A DNA stretch of 30,048 bases, from positions 1 to 30,048 of the forward strand of contig JADJVQ010000065.1 of NCBI GenBank assembly GCA_016710525.1, read 5' to 3'. Below the pieces are notes generated by a model. That model saw only the letters and a list, made by a program, of their open reading frames with translations, was not told the DNA's origin and did no database searches. Source of the DNA: Burkholderiaceae bacterium (GTDB lineage: Bacteria > Pseudomonadota > Gammaproteobacteria > Burkholderiales > Burkholderiaceae_E). Every line of letters starts with the position of its first letter. The first letter of the stretch is position 1. Below are positions 15,506 to 23,141 of this stretch, piece by piece. Both the position numbers and the translations under genes were made by a program.

Positions 15506-16210
15506 ATGGCATCCCTGATCGATCGCGACTTCCTTCGTGGCGGCGGCTTGAGCCAGGCACTCGCCCAGGCGGAACGCGACGGGCTGCTGCGCCTGACCAG
15601 CGCTCCGGAGCGCCAGGTCTCACGTGACCGCATGCTCGCCCTCGGCTGGAACCCGGGCACCGATCTCTGGATCTTTGCCTATGGCTCACTGATGTGGAAT
15701 CCGGCCTTCCACTTTGTCGAATCCCGCACCGCCACCATCCACGGCTTTCATCGCCGATTCTGCCTGCACTCGCAGGTCGGCAGGGGCACCAGCGAGGTCC
15801 CCGGACTGATGCTCGGGCTGGACCGGGGCGGCTCGTGCCGCGGCATCGCGCTGCGCATCGCGGCTGCGCAGGTCCACGAAGAACTCGACATCATCTGGTC
15901 GCGCGAAATGGTCGCGGCGGCCTATCGCCCGGTGTGGGTGCGCGCCCGGACGCAGGCCGGCACGCTGGCCGCCATCACCTTCGCCATCGACGAGTCCTTG
16001 CCGACCTATGCCGGACGACTCCCGCTGGACGAAGTGGCGCGCCGCATCGCGCGCGCCAGCGGCCCGCTGGGGCGCTGCGCCGACTACCTGGCCGAAACGG
16101 TCGCGCACCTCGAGGCCTGCGGCATCCACGACCGTGCCCTGGCGCAGATTCTGCGCCGCGTGCATGCGCTTGCCTGTCGTTCCGAACCTGATCGGGCCGG
16201 CCGCCCTTGA
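15506..16210 (+). CDS. ChaC-like gamma-glutamylcyclotransferase
   Basis: The 234-residue protein has the substrate-binding loop FAYGSLMWNP (residues 57-66) and the ChaC signature with its candidate catalytic Glu in IWSREMVAAAYRPVWV (about 130-145). The final segment DYLAETVAHLEACGI is also typical. The family releases 5-oxoproline from the gamma-glutamyl group of glutathione, giving Cys-Gly, in the cytosol. ATG 15506 is chosen because it precedes the conserved region by the usual distance; an in-frame GTG lies upstream. The gene reads in the same direction as ligAB but after two hairpins, so it may have its own promoter. A link with aromatic catabolism is not evident. Confidence 0.87.
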   Translation: MASLIDRDFLRGGGLSQALAQAERDGLLRLTSAPERQVSRDRMLALGWNPGTDLWIFAYGSLMWNPAFHFVESRTATIHGFHRRFCLHSQVGRGTSEVPGLMLGLDRGGSCRGIALRIAAAQVHEELDIIWSREMVAAAYRPVWVRARTQAGTLAAITFAIDESLPTYAGRLPLDEVARRIARASGPLGRCADYLAETVAHLEACGIHDRALAQILRRVHALACRSEPDRAGRP

Positions 16211-16278
16211 TCGCCCAAACCACCGAGAATTGCCCAAACCGAGGATCATCTCGCTTGCCCACCCATCGCGGAGTTCCC

Positions 16279-17682
16279 ATGAACGCAACCGACAGCCGCC
16301 CGACATTCCTCGCCGCCTGGGATCCCTGTTACCAGCACGCCGGCTCTGCAGTCTCCGAAGAGGCGCTGCGCCAGGCCACTCGAAGCTGGCTGGACACCCT
16401 GGCGGTGTCTGCCGGCGGCGCGACCGAGCGCTGCACTCAGGCGGCGCTCGAGTCGTGTGCCGCCGGTCGCAATGACGCCCTGTCGGCGGCCGACGTCGCG
16501 CTGGTGCTGGGCACCGCCTCGCACGCCCTCGACTACGACGACGTGTCGATGCTCGCCACCTGCCATCCCAGCGCTCCGCCGATCGCCGCCTTGCTCGCGC
16601 TGCTGCCGGTGCTGCGCCAGCAGCGCGCCGACCTGCGCTGGGGCGATATCCTGCGTGCCTACATCGTGGGCACCGAGACCACGCTGCGCCTGGGCCAGTG
16701 GCTTGGCTTCCCGCACTACGCGCTGGGCTTTCACGCGACCAGCACGCTGGGCACCGTCGGCGCGGCCGCAGCCTGCGCGCACGCCCTGCGGCTGCCGCTT
16801 GCGCAGGCGCATGCCGCCCTGTCGATCGCCGCCAGCAGCGCCTGCGGCCTGCGGGCCAACTTCGGCACCGACGTCAAACCGCTGCACGTCGGCTTCGCCG
16901 CCGCCGGCGCGGTGCGCGCGGTGATGCTGGCCCGTGCCGGTGCCGCCGCCAGCGACGACGTCTGGGGCGACAAGGGATTCGTGCTGGCCTTCAACGGCGG
17001 GCAGCCGGTCGCGCCGCTGGCCTGGACGGCCGGCGATGCCTGGGCCATCGAGTCGCCCGGGTTCGAACACAAGCGTTACCCCAGCTGCTACATGACCCAT
17101 CGCCTGATCGCCGGTGTCACCCGGATCCGTGAGCGGCAGCCCGGCGCGGTCCACGGGCAACCGGTCACCATCGAGGTCGACTTCCCCAAGAACGGACTGG
17201 CACCGCTCAAGTACCCGATCCCCGGCACCGGGCTCGAGGGCAAGTTCAGCGGCGCCTACTGCGCCAGCGCGGCCTGGCTCGATGGCAGCGTGACCCTGTC
17301 GACCTTCAGCGATTCGGCGGTGATGGGCGATGCCGTGCGCGCCCAGATGAATCGGGTGACCCTGCGCGAGCGGACTCGCGAGGGCGAAGCCCTCGACACC
17401 GCGCCCATCCGCGTCACGATCAGCGGCGCCGGCTGGCGCGACGAACAGCTGGTCGACTGGGCCCCAGGCTCGGCGTCAGACCCCATGACCCGCGACCAGT
17501 TGCTGGGCAAGTGGCGCGACTGCGCGCGGCATGGCGCGATGGCTCGCGATGACGCCCCCGCCGTACGCCTGCTCGATGCCAGCGCGCACACCGCGGCGGA
17601 GCCATTGCTGGCGCCGTTGCGCGAGAGCCTGCTGGCCGGCATCCGTTCGGCTTCCCTGGGCGGCCACAAGGTCGCTGCCTGA
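16279..17682 (+). CDS. MmgE/PrpD family protein (2-methylcitrate dehydratase-like)
   Basis: The 467-residue protein covers the whole family length. It has an N-terminal all-helical domain with SRSWLDTLAVSAGG-type sequence, ALDYDDVSMLATCHPSAP, and GFHATSTLGTVGAAAACAHAL followed by CGLRANFGTDVKPLHVGFAA. The smaller C-terminal domain begins near FEHKRYPSCYMTHRLIAGV. Family members include 2-methylcitrate dehydratase, aconitate decarboxylase and many uncharacterised enzymes of carboxylic acid catabolism. No prpB or prpC neighbours are present, so the methylcitrate cycle is not supported and the substrate is unknown. ATG 16279 has a GGAG upstream. A strong hairpin follows, then a GntR regulator in the same direction. 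Confidence 0.88.
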   Translation: MNATDSRPTFLAAWDPCYQHAGSAVSEEALRQATRSWLDTLAVSAGGATERCTQAALESCAAGRNDALSAADVALVLGTASHALDYDDVSMLATCHPSAPPIAALLALLPVLRQQRADLRWGDILRAYIVGTETTLRLGQWLGFPHYALGFHATSTLGTVGAAAACAHALRLPLAQAHAALSIAASSACGLRANFGTDVKPLHVGFAAAGAVRAVMLARAGAAASDDVWGDKGFVLAFNGGQPVAPLAWTAGDAWAIESPGFEHKRYPSCYMTHRLIAGVTRIRERQPGAVHGQPVTIEVDFPKNGLAPLKYPIPGTGLEGKFSGAYCASAAWLDGSVTLSTFSDSAVMGDAVRAQMNRVTLRERTREGEALDTAPIRVTISGAGWRDEQLVDWAPGSASDPMTRDQLLGKWRDCARHGAMARDDAPAVRLLDASAHTAAEPLLAPLRESLLAGIRSASLGGHKVAA

Positions 17683-17686
17683 GCAT

Positions 17687-17716
17687 GTCGCGACGGGGCG
17701 ATCGCCCCGCCGCGAC
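17687..17716 (+). terminator. Strong hairpin after the MmgE/PrpD gene
   Basis: GTCGCG-A-C-GGGGC pairs with GCCCC-G-C-CGCGAC around a GATC loop: 12 base pairs with one mismatch, centred on a perfect 14-bp palindrome. It starts 5 bases after the stop codon. No T-run follows, so it may be a Rho-assisted end or an RNA-stabilising 3' hairpin. Confidence 0.5.
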
Positions 17717-17810
17717 GCGGTGCGATTCCGGTCGGCCTTCGCACCGGTTCAGCGCCGGTTCGTTCCTGTCCGCTCCCGATTCGCCTGCGGGGCTCGATTA
17801 AGATCGGCGC

Positions 17811-18569
17811 ATGGCGCGCACCAAGACAGCCAACCTGCCCGATGATGCCGCGCTGCGGATGCCGCCCAGTCCGCTGCTGCTCGCACTCGAGCAGGTGATG
17901 CTGCGCGGCACCAGCGACGCACGAACCTCGGTGTCGATCGGCGAACGCATCGCGGTTCGGCTGGCCGGCGCGATCACGCTCGATCGGGTGCGCTCGGGTC
18001 AGCGCCTGCTCGAAAGCGACATCAGCACGCTGATGCAGGTCAGCCGCGCCCCGGTTCGCGAGGCGCTGCGCATCCTGGAGCGAGACCGGCTGGTCGAATT
18101 CAAGCCCCGGCGCGGCGCGATCGTCACGGCTCCCGACCAGGCCGAACTGCGCGATGTCTTCACGATACGCAGCACGCTGTACTGCCTGCTGCTGGCGCAA
18201 GTCATGGAAGACAATCCCGGGCAGCTCGACGCCGTGTTCTCACGGCACTTGCCGCGCCTGGAGGCGGCCGCCAAAGCGGGAATCGACCCGTACGCGCTGG
18301 AAGGCTTCCTGTTGAATATCGCGGTGTTCGATCTGTGCGCCAATCGCCTGCTGGGCGAGATGCTGAAATCGATCTCTCTGCGAACACTGCGGTACGTGCG
18401 GCTCGGTCTGGCCCATTCGCCGCACAGCCTGGGTCAATCGCTGCGGACCTGGCGCATGCTGCAGCGAGCGATCCAGCGCAGAGACATCGCGAAAGTGCTC
18501 GACACCGCGCGTTCGCGGATGAGCACCACGCGCGACGCCGCGGTGCGCGCGCTGCTGCGCCCTCAATAG
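17811..18569 (+). CDS. GntR-family transcriptional regulator, FCD type
   Basis: The 252-residue protein has a winged helix-turn-helix at about 40-105 (GERIAVRLAGAITLDRVRSGQRL, LMQVSRAPVREALRILERDRLVEF, RRGAIV). An all-helical FCD ligand domain follows (LRDVFTIRSTLYCLLLAQV through the C-terminus). FCD regulators usually respond to small carboxylic acids and repress adjacent catabolic genes. The preceding MmgE/PrpD gene and the convergent TauD-like gene are candidate targets. The annotated ATG lacks a good Shine-Dalgarno sequence, so a leaderless or different start is possible. Confidence 0.88.
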   Translation: MARTKTANLPDDAALRMPPSPLLLALEQVMLRGTSDARTSVSIGERIAVRLAGAITLDRVRSGQRLLESDISTLMQVSRAPVREALRILERDRLVEFKPRRGAIVTAPDQAELRDVFTIRSTLYCLLLAQVMEDNPGQLDAVFSRHLPRLEAAAKAGIDPYALEGFLLNIAVFDLCANRLLGEMLKSISLRTLRYVRLGLAHSPHSLGQSLRTWRMLQRAIQRRDIAKVLDTARSRMSTTRDAAVRALLRPQ

Positions 18570-18589
18570 GGCGGAGTCCCCTCGACAGG

Positions 18590-18605
18590 GCCGGCCATCG
18601 CCGGC
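18590..18605. terminator. Small GC hairpin between convergent GntR and TauD-like genes
   Basis: GCCGGC (18590-18595) and GCCGGC (18600-18605) form a 6-bp stem with a CATC loop in the 71-bp gap between convergent stop codons. No T-run is present. Possible bidirectional transcript end. Confidence 0.35.
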
Positions 18606-18616
18606 AGGCCCGACAT

Positions 18617-18649
18617 CCTCAATGGGGCCTCAATGGGGCCTCAATACGG
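18617..18649. repeat. 11-bp tandem repeat spanning the TauD-like stop codon
   Basis: CCTCAATGGGG occurs at 18617-18627 and 18628-18638, followed by CCTCAATACGG at 18639-18649, which contains the stop codon of the leftward dioxygenase gene. A further CCTCAATAGGG at 18561-18571 contains the stop codon of the opposing GntR gene. The exact two-unit repeat looks like a recent slippage duplication. Confidence 0.75.
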
Positions 18650-19483
18650 CCGGTCGCCCACGATTCCGGCGCGCTCCATCTTGCGCGGCGAAGGCCAATA
18701 GTCCTGAACCGCATAGTGCTGCGTGGAGCGGTTGTCCCAGATCGCCACGCTGTTGGGGCGCCAGCGGAACCGCACCTGGTACTCGGGCACCATCGCCTGG
18801 CTCTGCAGAAGATTCAGCAGCAAGCTGGCCCCCGGGCTCTTGTCGAGCCCGAAGCGCACGTTCTCGGGCGTGTGATAGTTGACGAAGTGGGTGGTGAAGC
18901 TGCCGACGAACAGGACCTTCTCGCCGGTCTCGGGATGCGTCCTGACCACCGGATGTTCGGCCGGCGGATGCTTGGCCGACAGCGCCTGCCGATCTTCCAT
19001 CGACATCGCCGCACCGAACGAATGTTCGATGCTGGACTTCGCGCGCAAGCCGGCAATCCGGGTCTTCAAGTCCTCGGGCAGGCGCGAGTACGCCTCGACC
19101 ATGTTGGCCCAGATCGTGTCGCCGCCATCGCTGGGGCACTCGATGCATCGGAGCACCGCGCCCATCGCGGGGTTCTCGCGCCAAAGCCCGTCGACATGCC
19201 AGTTGTTCTCGTAGGGATTGCGCTCTTCGCTGCGATAGATGCGCACCAGCCCCGGATGTTCGGGATCGCTGCCGGCGATCGGGTGATCCTCCAGCTCGCC
19301 GAAGCGGCGCGCGAAGGCGACGTGTTCGGCGCGGCTGATGTCCTGATCGCGCAGGAACAGCACCCGATGCGCGAGCAGCAGCGCCTTGATTTCGGCGAAC
19401 AGGCCGGCATCGTGCGCGGCGTCGCCCAGGCGGATTCCAGACACTTCGGCACCGATCGTACGGGTCAGTTTTTCGACTTTCAT
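18641..19483 (-). CDS. TauD/TfdA-family Fe(II)/2-oxoglutarate-dependent dioxygenase
   Basis: The 280-residue protein has the iron-binding facial triad His96-x-Asp98 (NNWHVDGLW) and His256 (STQHYAV), plus Arg267, which sits 11 residues after the distal His as in TauD to bind 2-oxoglutarate. GGDTIWANM carries the conserved Thr. Members hydroxylate taurine, alkylsulfates, aryloxyacetates or related acids, releasing sulfite, aldehydes or phenols. No sulfonate transporter gene accompanies it, so substrate assignment is open. ATG 19483 matches the usual family N-terminus. It is divergent from an oxidoreductase gene (147-bp gap) and converges with the GntR regulator. Confidence 0.9.
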   Translation of the reverse strand: MKVEKLTRTIGAEVSGIRLGDAAHDAGLFAEIKALLLAHRVLFLRDQDISRAEHVAFARRFGELEDHPIAGSDPEHPGLVRIYRSEERNPYENNWHVDGLWRENPAMGAVLRCIECPSDGGDTIWANMVEAYSRLPEDLKTRIAGLRAKSSIEHSFGAAMSMEDRQALSAKHPPAEHPVVRTHPETGEKVLFVGSFTTHFVNYHTPENVRFGLDKSPGASLLLNLLQSQAMVPEYQVRFRWRPNSVAIWDNRSTQHYAVQDYWPSPRKMERAGIVGDRPY

Positions 19484-19630
19484 CCGGCGAGCTCCTGGGA
19501 AGGTCGTGCAGCGCAGCCGCCTGTCGACCGCGCACAGAGTCTAGCGACGGATCTCATTAATGTCGACTGGAATAGGTGGGCTATGGTAGCGTTGCCGCGT
19601 CCAGCGTGGCGCATCGCCAGAGGAGTGGCA

Positions 19631-20602
19631 TTGAAAGCGATTCGAATCGTTCCAGGCGAGCACGGCGGCCGGCCGGTTGTGCACCAATTGCCCGATCCGC
19701 GGCCCGCCGCCGGACAGGTGCTGGTGCGGGTGCACGCCGCCGGCATCAATCGGGGGGAGATCCCGATGGCGCGCCGGCTGCGCGAAGGCGCGCCGGTCCC
19801 CTCGGGCGTGGAGTTCGCGGGCACGGTGATCGAGACGGGCGCCGACGTGCGGACCTGGCAGCCCGGCGACCGGGTGATGGGACACGGCCCGGGCGGCCAT
19901 GCCGAACAGGTCCTGGCCGATCCGCTGGCCCTGATGCGGGTGCCCGACGCGCTCAGCTGGGTCGAAGCGGCCGCGTTTCCCAACGTGTTCATCACCGCGC
20001 ACGACGCACTGGTCAGCAATGGCGAGTTGCGCCCGGGCGAGACGGTGCTGGTCAATGCGGCATCCAGCGGCATCGGTCTGGCCGCCATCCAGATTGCCAA
20101 GGGGATGGGCGCCAAGTCCGTGATCGCCACCTCGCGCTCGCAGGCCAAGCTGGCCCGGGTGGCGCCCTACGGCGTCGACGTGGCCATCGACATGACCCGC
20201 GGCACCCAGGTGGCCGAGGTGATGGCCGCCACCGGCGAGCGTGGCGCCGACATCGTGATCGATTCCGTGGGCGCATCGGTCTTCGAGGACAACCTGCGCT
20301 GCATGGCGCTCAAGGGCCGGCTGGTGAACATCGGCCGGCTGGGCGGGAGCATCGCGCGCCTGGACCTCGACATCCTCTGGCTGCGCCGTCTGAGGCTGAT
20401 CGGCGTCACGTTCCGGACTCGCACCGAAGCGGAACGTCTCGCCTGCGTCCAGGGCTGCGCCCGCGACGTGCTGCCGCTGCTGCAGGCGGGTCGCATCCAG
20501 CTGCCGGTGGACCGGACCTTCGCCTTCGATGCGCTGGGCGAAGCACATGCCTATATGGACACCGACCAGCACGTCGGCAAACTGGTGCTGCTGGTCAGCT
20601 GA
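19631..20602 (+). CDS. Zinc-independent quinone-oxidoreductase-like NADPH dehydrogenase (MDR superfamily)
   Basis: The 323-residue medium-chain dehydrogenase/reductase has an N-terminal GroES-like fold (KAIRIVPGEHGG, LVRVHAAGINRGE, GVEFAGTVIETG). It also has a Rossmann domain with VLVNAASSGIGLAAIQIAKGMG and ADIVIDSVG. No structural zinc-binding cysteines are seen, as in NADPH:quinone oxidoreductases. I choose TTG 19631 as start because AGAGGAG lies six bases upstream and the next residues (KAIRI) match the family N-terminus. An in-frame ATG at 19583 is the alternative. The family reduces quinones or enones. It is divergent from the TauD-like dioxygenase and might act on the same pathway. Confidence 0.87.
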   Translation: MKAIRIVPGEHGGRPVVHQLPDPRPAAGQVLVRVHAAGINRGEIPMARRLREGAPVPSGVEFAGTVIETGADVRTWQPGDRVMGHGPGGHAEQVLADPLALMRVPDALSWVEAAAFPNVFITAHDALVSNGELRPGETVLVNAASSGIGLAAIQIAKGMGAKSVIATSRSQAKLARVAPYGVDVAIDMTRGTQVAEVMAATGERGADIVIDSVGASVFEDNLRCMALKGRLVNIGRLGGSIARLDLDILWLRRLRLIGVTFRTRTEAERLACVQGCARDVLPLLQAGRIQLPVDRTFAFDALGEAHAYMDTDQHVGKLVLLVS

Positions 20603-20764
20603 CGCATCGGCGCGCCGGGCTCGGCGGCCTGCCCGATTCCGCAGGCCTCTATCCATCGCCGGATGCGTCCCGCCGCGCCGCGAGGCCACCCGGTCCGACG
20701 ACTCCAAGCGTTCGCCGACCCTCCGTGCTAACGTCGCTCGGACCGCCTGCCACCCCCGCGACCG

Positions 20765-23059
20765 ATGTCTTATGCCGTCCTGCGCCGATCGCGCCTACTG
20801 ACCGCACGCAGCCTTGCCCGGCGCGCTTCAACACGCGCAGCTCCGATCCAAGGCGCAGCTCCGATCCAAGGCGCAGCCCCGATCGCGGCCGCGCTGGCCG
20901 CGCTGGTCGGCGCCCTGACCACCACTGCCGCGCTCGCCCAGCCGGCGCAAACCCCTGCGGCCGGTACGCCGGGGATCGATGCCCTGCCCGAAGTGGTGGT
21001 GTCGGCCAACCGCCAGGAGCAGCGCGCGTTCGACGCACCGGCGTCGATCCAGTCGATCGACGCCGAGACGATCCGCTCGGCCGGCCCGCAGGTCAATCTG
21101 TCGGAAGCCTTGTCCCGAGTCCCGGGTGTGCTGGTGCTGAACCGGCAGAACTACGCGCAGGACCTGCAGCTGTCGATCCGCGGCTTCGGTGCGCGCTCCA
21201 CGTTCGGCATCCGCGGCGTGCGGCTGATCGTCGACGGCATACCGGCGACGATGCCCGATGGCCAGGGGCAGGCGGCCACGATCAGCCTGCCGTCCACCAG
21301 CCGCATCGAAGTGCTGCGCGGACCGCTCGCGCTGCTGTATGGCAATGCGGCCGGTGGCGTGGTGCAGGCATTCACGGCCGATGGCAAGGTCCCGAAGGCT
21401 GAGGCGGTCTGGTCGCTCGGCTCGTTCGGAGCCGAACGCTTCGGCCTGAGTGCCAGCGGCCAGAGCGGATCGGTGAGCATGCTGGCCGACTGGTCGCGCT
21501 TCGCAACCGACGGCTACCGCGATCACAGCGCGGCCAGGCGCGAACATTTCAACGCAAAGCTGAGGCTGGACCTGTCCGAGCGGACGCGCATGACTCTCGT
21601 GGCCAACGTATTCGACCAGCCGCTCTCGCAAGACCCGCTGGGGCTGACCCGCGAGCAGATGCAGGCCAATCCGCGGCAGGTCGACGCATCGGCGCTCTCG
21701 CAGGACACGCGCAAGACCATCGCCCAGAACCAGGTCGGGCTGGTGCTCGAGCACCGCCCGGGCGGCGAGCGCCGGCTGGTGGCCCGTCTCTACGGCGGGC
21801 AGCGCGCCGTGTTCCAGACACTGGCCACGCCACCATCTGCCCAGGCCGCGGCCACGGCGCCAGGCGGCGTCGTCGACCTCGATCGAGACTATGGCGGTGT
21901 CGGCCTGCAGTTCACACAGACGATCCGCTGGCAGAGCGCGCGCCTCATCACCACGGTCGGGCTCGACCACGACCGGCAGCGCGAATGGCGCCAGGGCTTC
22001 CTGAACAATGGCGGCGTGGTCGGCGCGCGTCGGCGCGACGAGCTGAATCGCGTCGAAAACACCGACCTGTATGCGCTGGCCACGCTCGTCCTGCCCGAGG
22101 ACTGGACGGTCACCGCCGGTGTTCGATCCAGCCGGGTCGACTTCCAATCCCGCGACCGCTACATCGTGGCCGGCAACGGCGACGACAGCGGCTCACGCCA
22201 GTACCACGCCACGAGTCCGGTGCTGGGCATCGCCAGGACGATCGGCGATCGCCTGAACCTGTATGCCAATCTCGGCCGCGGCTTCGAGACCCCCACGTTC
22301 GCCGAACTGGCCTACCGCTCGACGGCGGGCACTGCGACCGGATTGAACCTCGCGCTGCAGGCCTCGCGCAGCCGTCAGTTCGAGATCGGCGCCAAGTGGC
22401 GGACGGCGCGAGGCGATCGGATCGACGCGGCCTTGTTCTCGATCCGCACAAACGACGAAATCGTCGTCGATGCCAATTCGGGCGGTCGCACCACCTTCAA
22501 AAATGCGGGACGCACGCTGCGCGAAGGCGCAGAAGTGTCGTGGACCGGGCCCCTGGCCCAGCGTGTCACCGCGCGTCTGGCACTGACCTGGCTGGCCGCG
22601 ACCTACCGCGACGACTTCGTCAGCGGCGCCGGCGCGGCGGCGGTCGCGGTGCCGGCCGGCAACCGCCTGGCCGGCACCGCGGACCGACTGTTCTTTGGCG
22701 AGATGGTGTGGCGACCGGCGCTGACCGGCACCCTGGCCGGGCTGCAACTGGCCGGCGAAGTGATGCAGGTCGGCCAGGTCTATGCGAACGACGCGAACAG
22801 CGATTCGGCGGCGCCCTACGCCCTGCTGAACCTGCGGGCCGGACTGCACCGCGACATCGGCCGATGGCGCATCTCGCCGTTCGCGCGCGTGGACAACGTG
22901 ACCGATCGCCGATACACGGGTTCGGTGATCGTCAATGACGGCAATCGGCGCTTCTTCGAACCGGCGCCCGGCCGGACCTGGGTGGCCGGGGCGTCGATCG
23001 CCTGGCGCTCTGAGCAGTTGGCGCGGGCCGCTTCGACGCGTCCGTCAGGGCGCGGATAG
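20765..23059 (+). CDS. TonB-dependent outer-membrane receptor
   Basis: The 764-residue protein has a long signal region containing an AAPIQG repeat and ending near ALAQ. A TonB-box-like segment follows (LPEVVVSANR, about 75-85), then the plug domain (AFDAPASIQSIDAETIR, LSEALSRVPGVLVLNRQN, LSIRGFGARSTFGIRGVRLIVDGIP, RIEVLRGPLALLYGN). After that comes a 22-strand-type barrel with ANLGRGFETPTFAELAYR and the late strand NVTDRRYTGSVIVND. Such receptors import siderophores, metals, vitamins or oligomers using energy from TonB. No substrate gene is adjacent. The last barrel strand (WVAGASIAWRS) is followed by about 17 extra residues instead of ending in an aromatic residue. The plug resembles ferric-siderophore/FecA-like receptors. 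Confidence 0.92.
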   Translation: MSYAVLRRSRLLTARSLARRASTRAAPIQGAAPIQGAAPIAAALAALVGALTTTAALAQPAQTPAAGTPGIDALPEVVVSANRQEQRAFDAPASIQSIDAETIRSAGPQVNLSEALSRVPGVLVLNRQNYAQDLQLSIRGFGARSTFGIRGVRLIVDGIPATMPDGQGQAATISLPSTSRIEVLRGPLALLYGNAAGGVVQAFTADGKVPKAEAVWSLGSFGAERFGLSASGQSGSVSMLADWSRFATDGYRDHSAARREHFNAKLRLDLSERTRMTLVANVFDQPLSQDPLGLTREQMQANPRQVDASALSQDTRKTIAQNQVGLVLEHRPGGERRLVARLYGGQRAVFQTLATPPSAQAAATAPGGVVDLDRDYGGVGLQFTQTIRWQSARLITTVGLDHDRQREWRQGFLNNGGVVGARRRDELNRVENTDLYALATLVLPEDWTVTAGVRSSRVDFQSRDRYIVAGNGDDSGSRQYHATSPVLGIARTIGDRLNLYANLGRGFETPTFAELAYRSTAGTATGLNLALQASRSRQFEIGAKWRTARGDRIDAALFSIRTNDEIVVDANSGGRTTFKNAGRTLREGAEVSWTGPLAQRVTARLALTWLAATYRDDFVSGAGAAAVAVPAGNRLAGTADRLFFGEMVWRPALTGTLAGLQLAGEVMQVGQVYANDANSDSAAPYALLNLRAGLHRDIGRWRISPFARVDNVTDRRYTGSVIVNDGNRRFFEPAPGRTWVAGASIAWRSEQLARAASTRPSGRG
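20837..20884 (+). repeat. 18-bp tandem repeat in the TonB receptor signal region
   Basis: GCAGCTCCGATCCAAGGC is repeated exactly at 20837-20854 and 20855-20872, with a third partial copy (one change) at 20873-20884. It encodes AAPIQG-AAPIQG-AAPI directly before the hydrophobic core of the signal peptide. Because the unit is 18 bp, copy-number change keeps the frame. Confidence 0.9.
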
Positions 23060-23077
23060 CCGCGATCGCGCTGTCTA

Positions 23078-23112
23078 GCCGCTTCACCGGGAGGCCCCCG
23101 GGCGCCAGCGGC
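23078..23112. terminator. Nested hairpin between convergent TonB receptor and kup genes
   Basis: Outer arms GCCGCT (23078-23083) and AGCGGC (23107-23112) enclose an inner CCGGG/CCCGG stem (23087-23091 with 23097-23101). It lies in the 82-bp gap between the two stop codons and lacks a T-run. Confidence 0.5.
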
Positions 23113-23141
23113 CACACAGCGGCGTCCCAGGGTCCCGCGGA

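Noticed and set aside
16279..17682. prpD of the methylcitrate cycle
   Set aside because: No prpB, prpC or acnM neighbours; the family is broad, so only MmgE/PrpD membership is claimed.
18335..19583. Plus-strand frame upstream of and in frame with the quinone oxidoreductase
   Set aside because: Antisense to the TauD-like gene; continuity with the real gene is coincidental and the Shine-Dalgarno supports a start at 19631.
20828..22147. 439-codon minus-strand open frame
   Set aside because: Antisense shadow of the TonB receptor.
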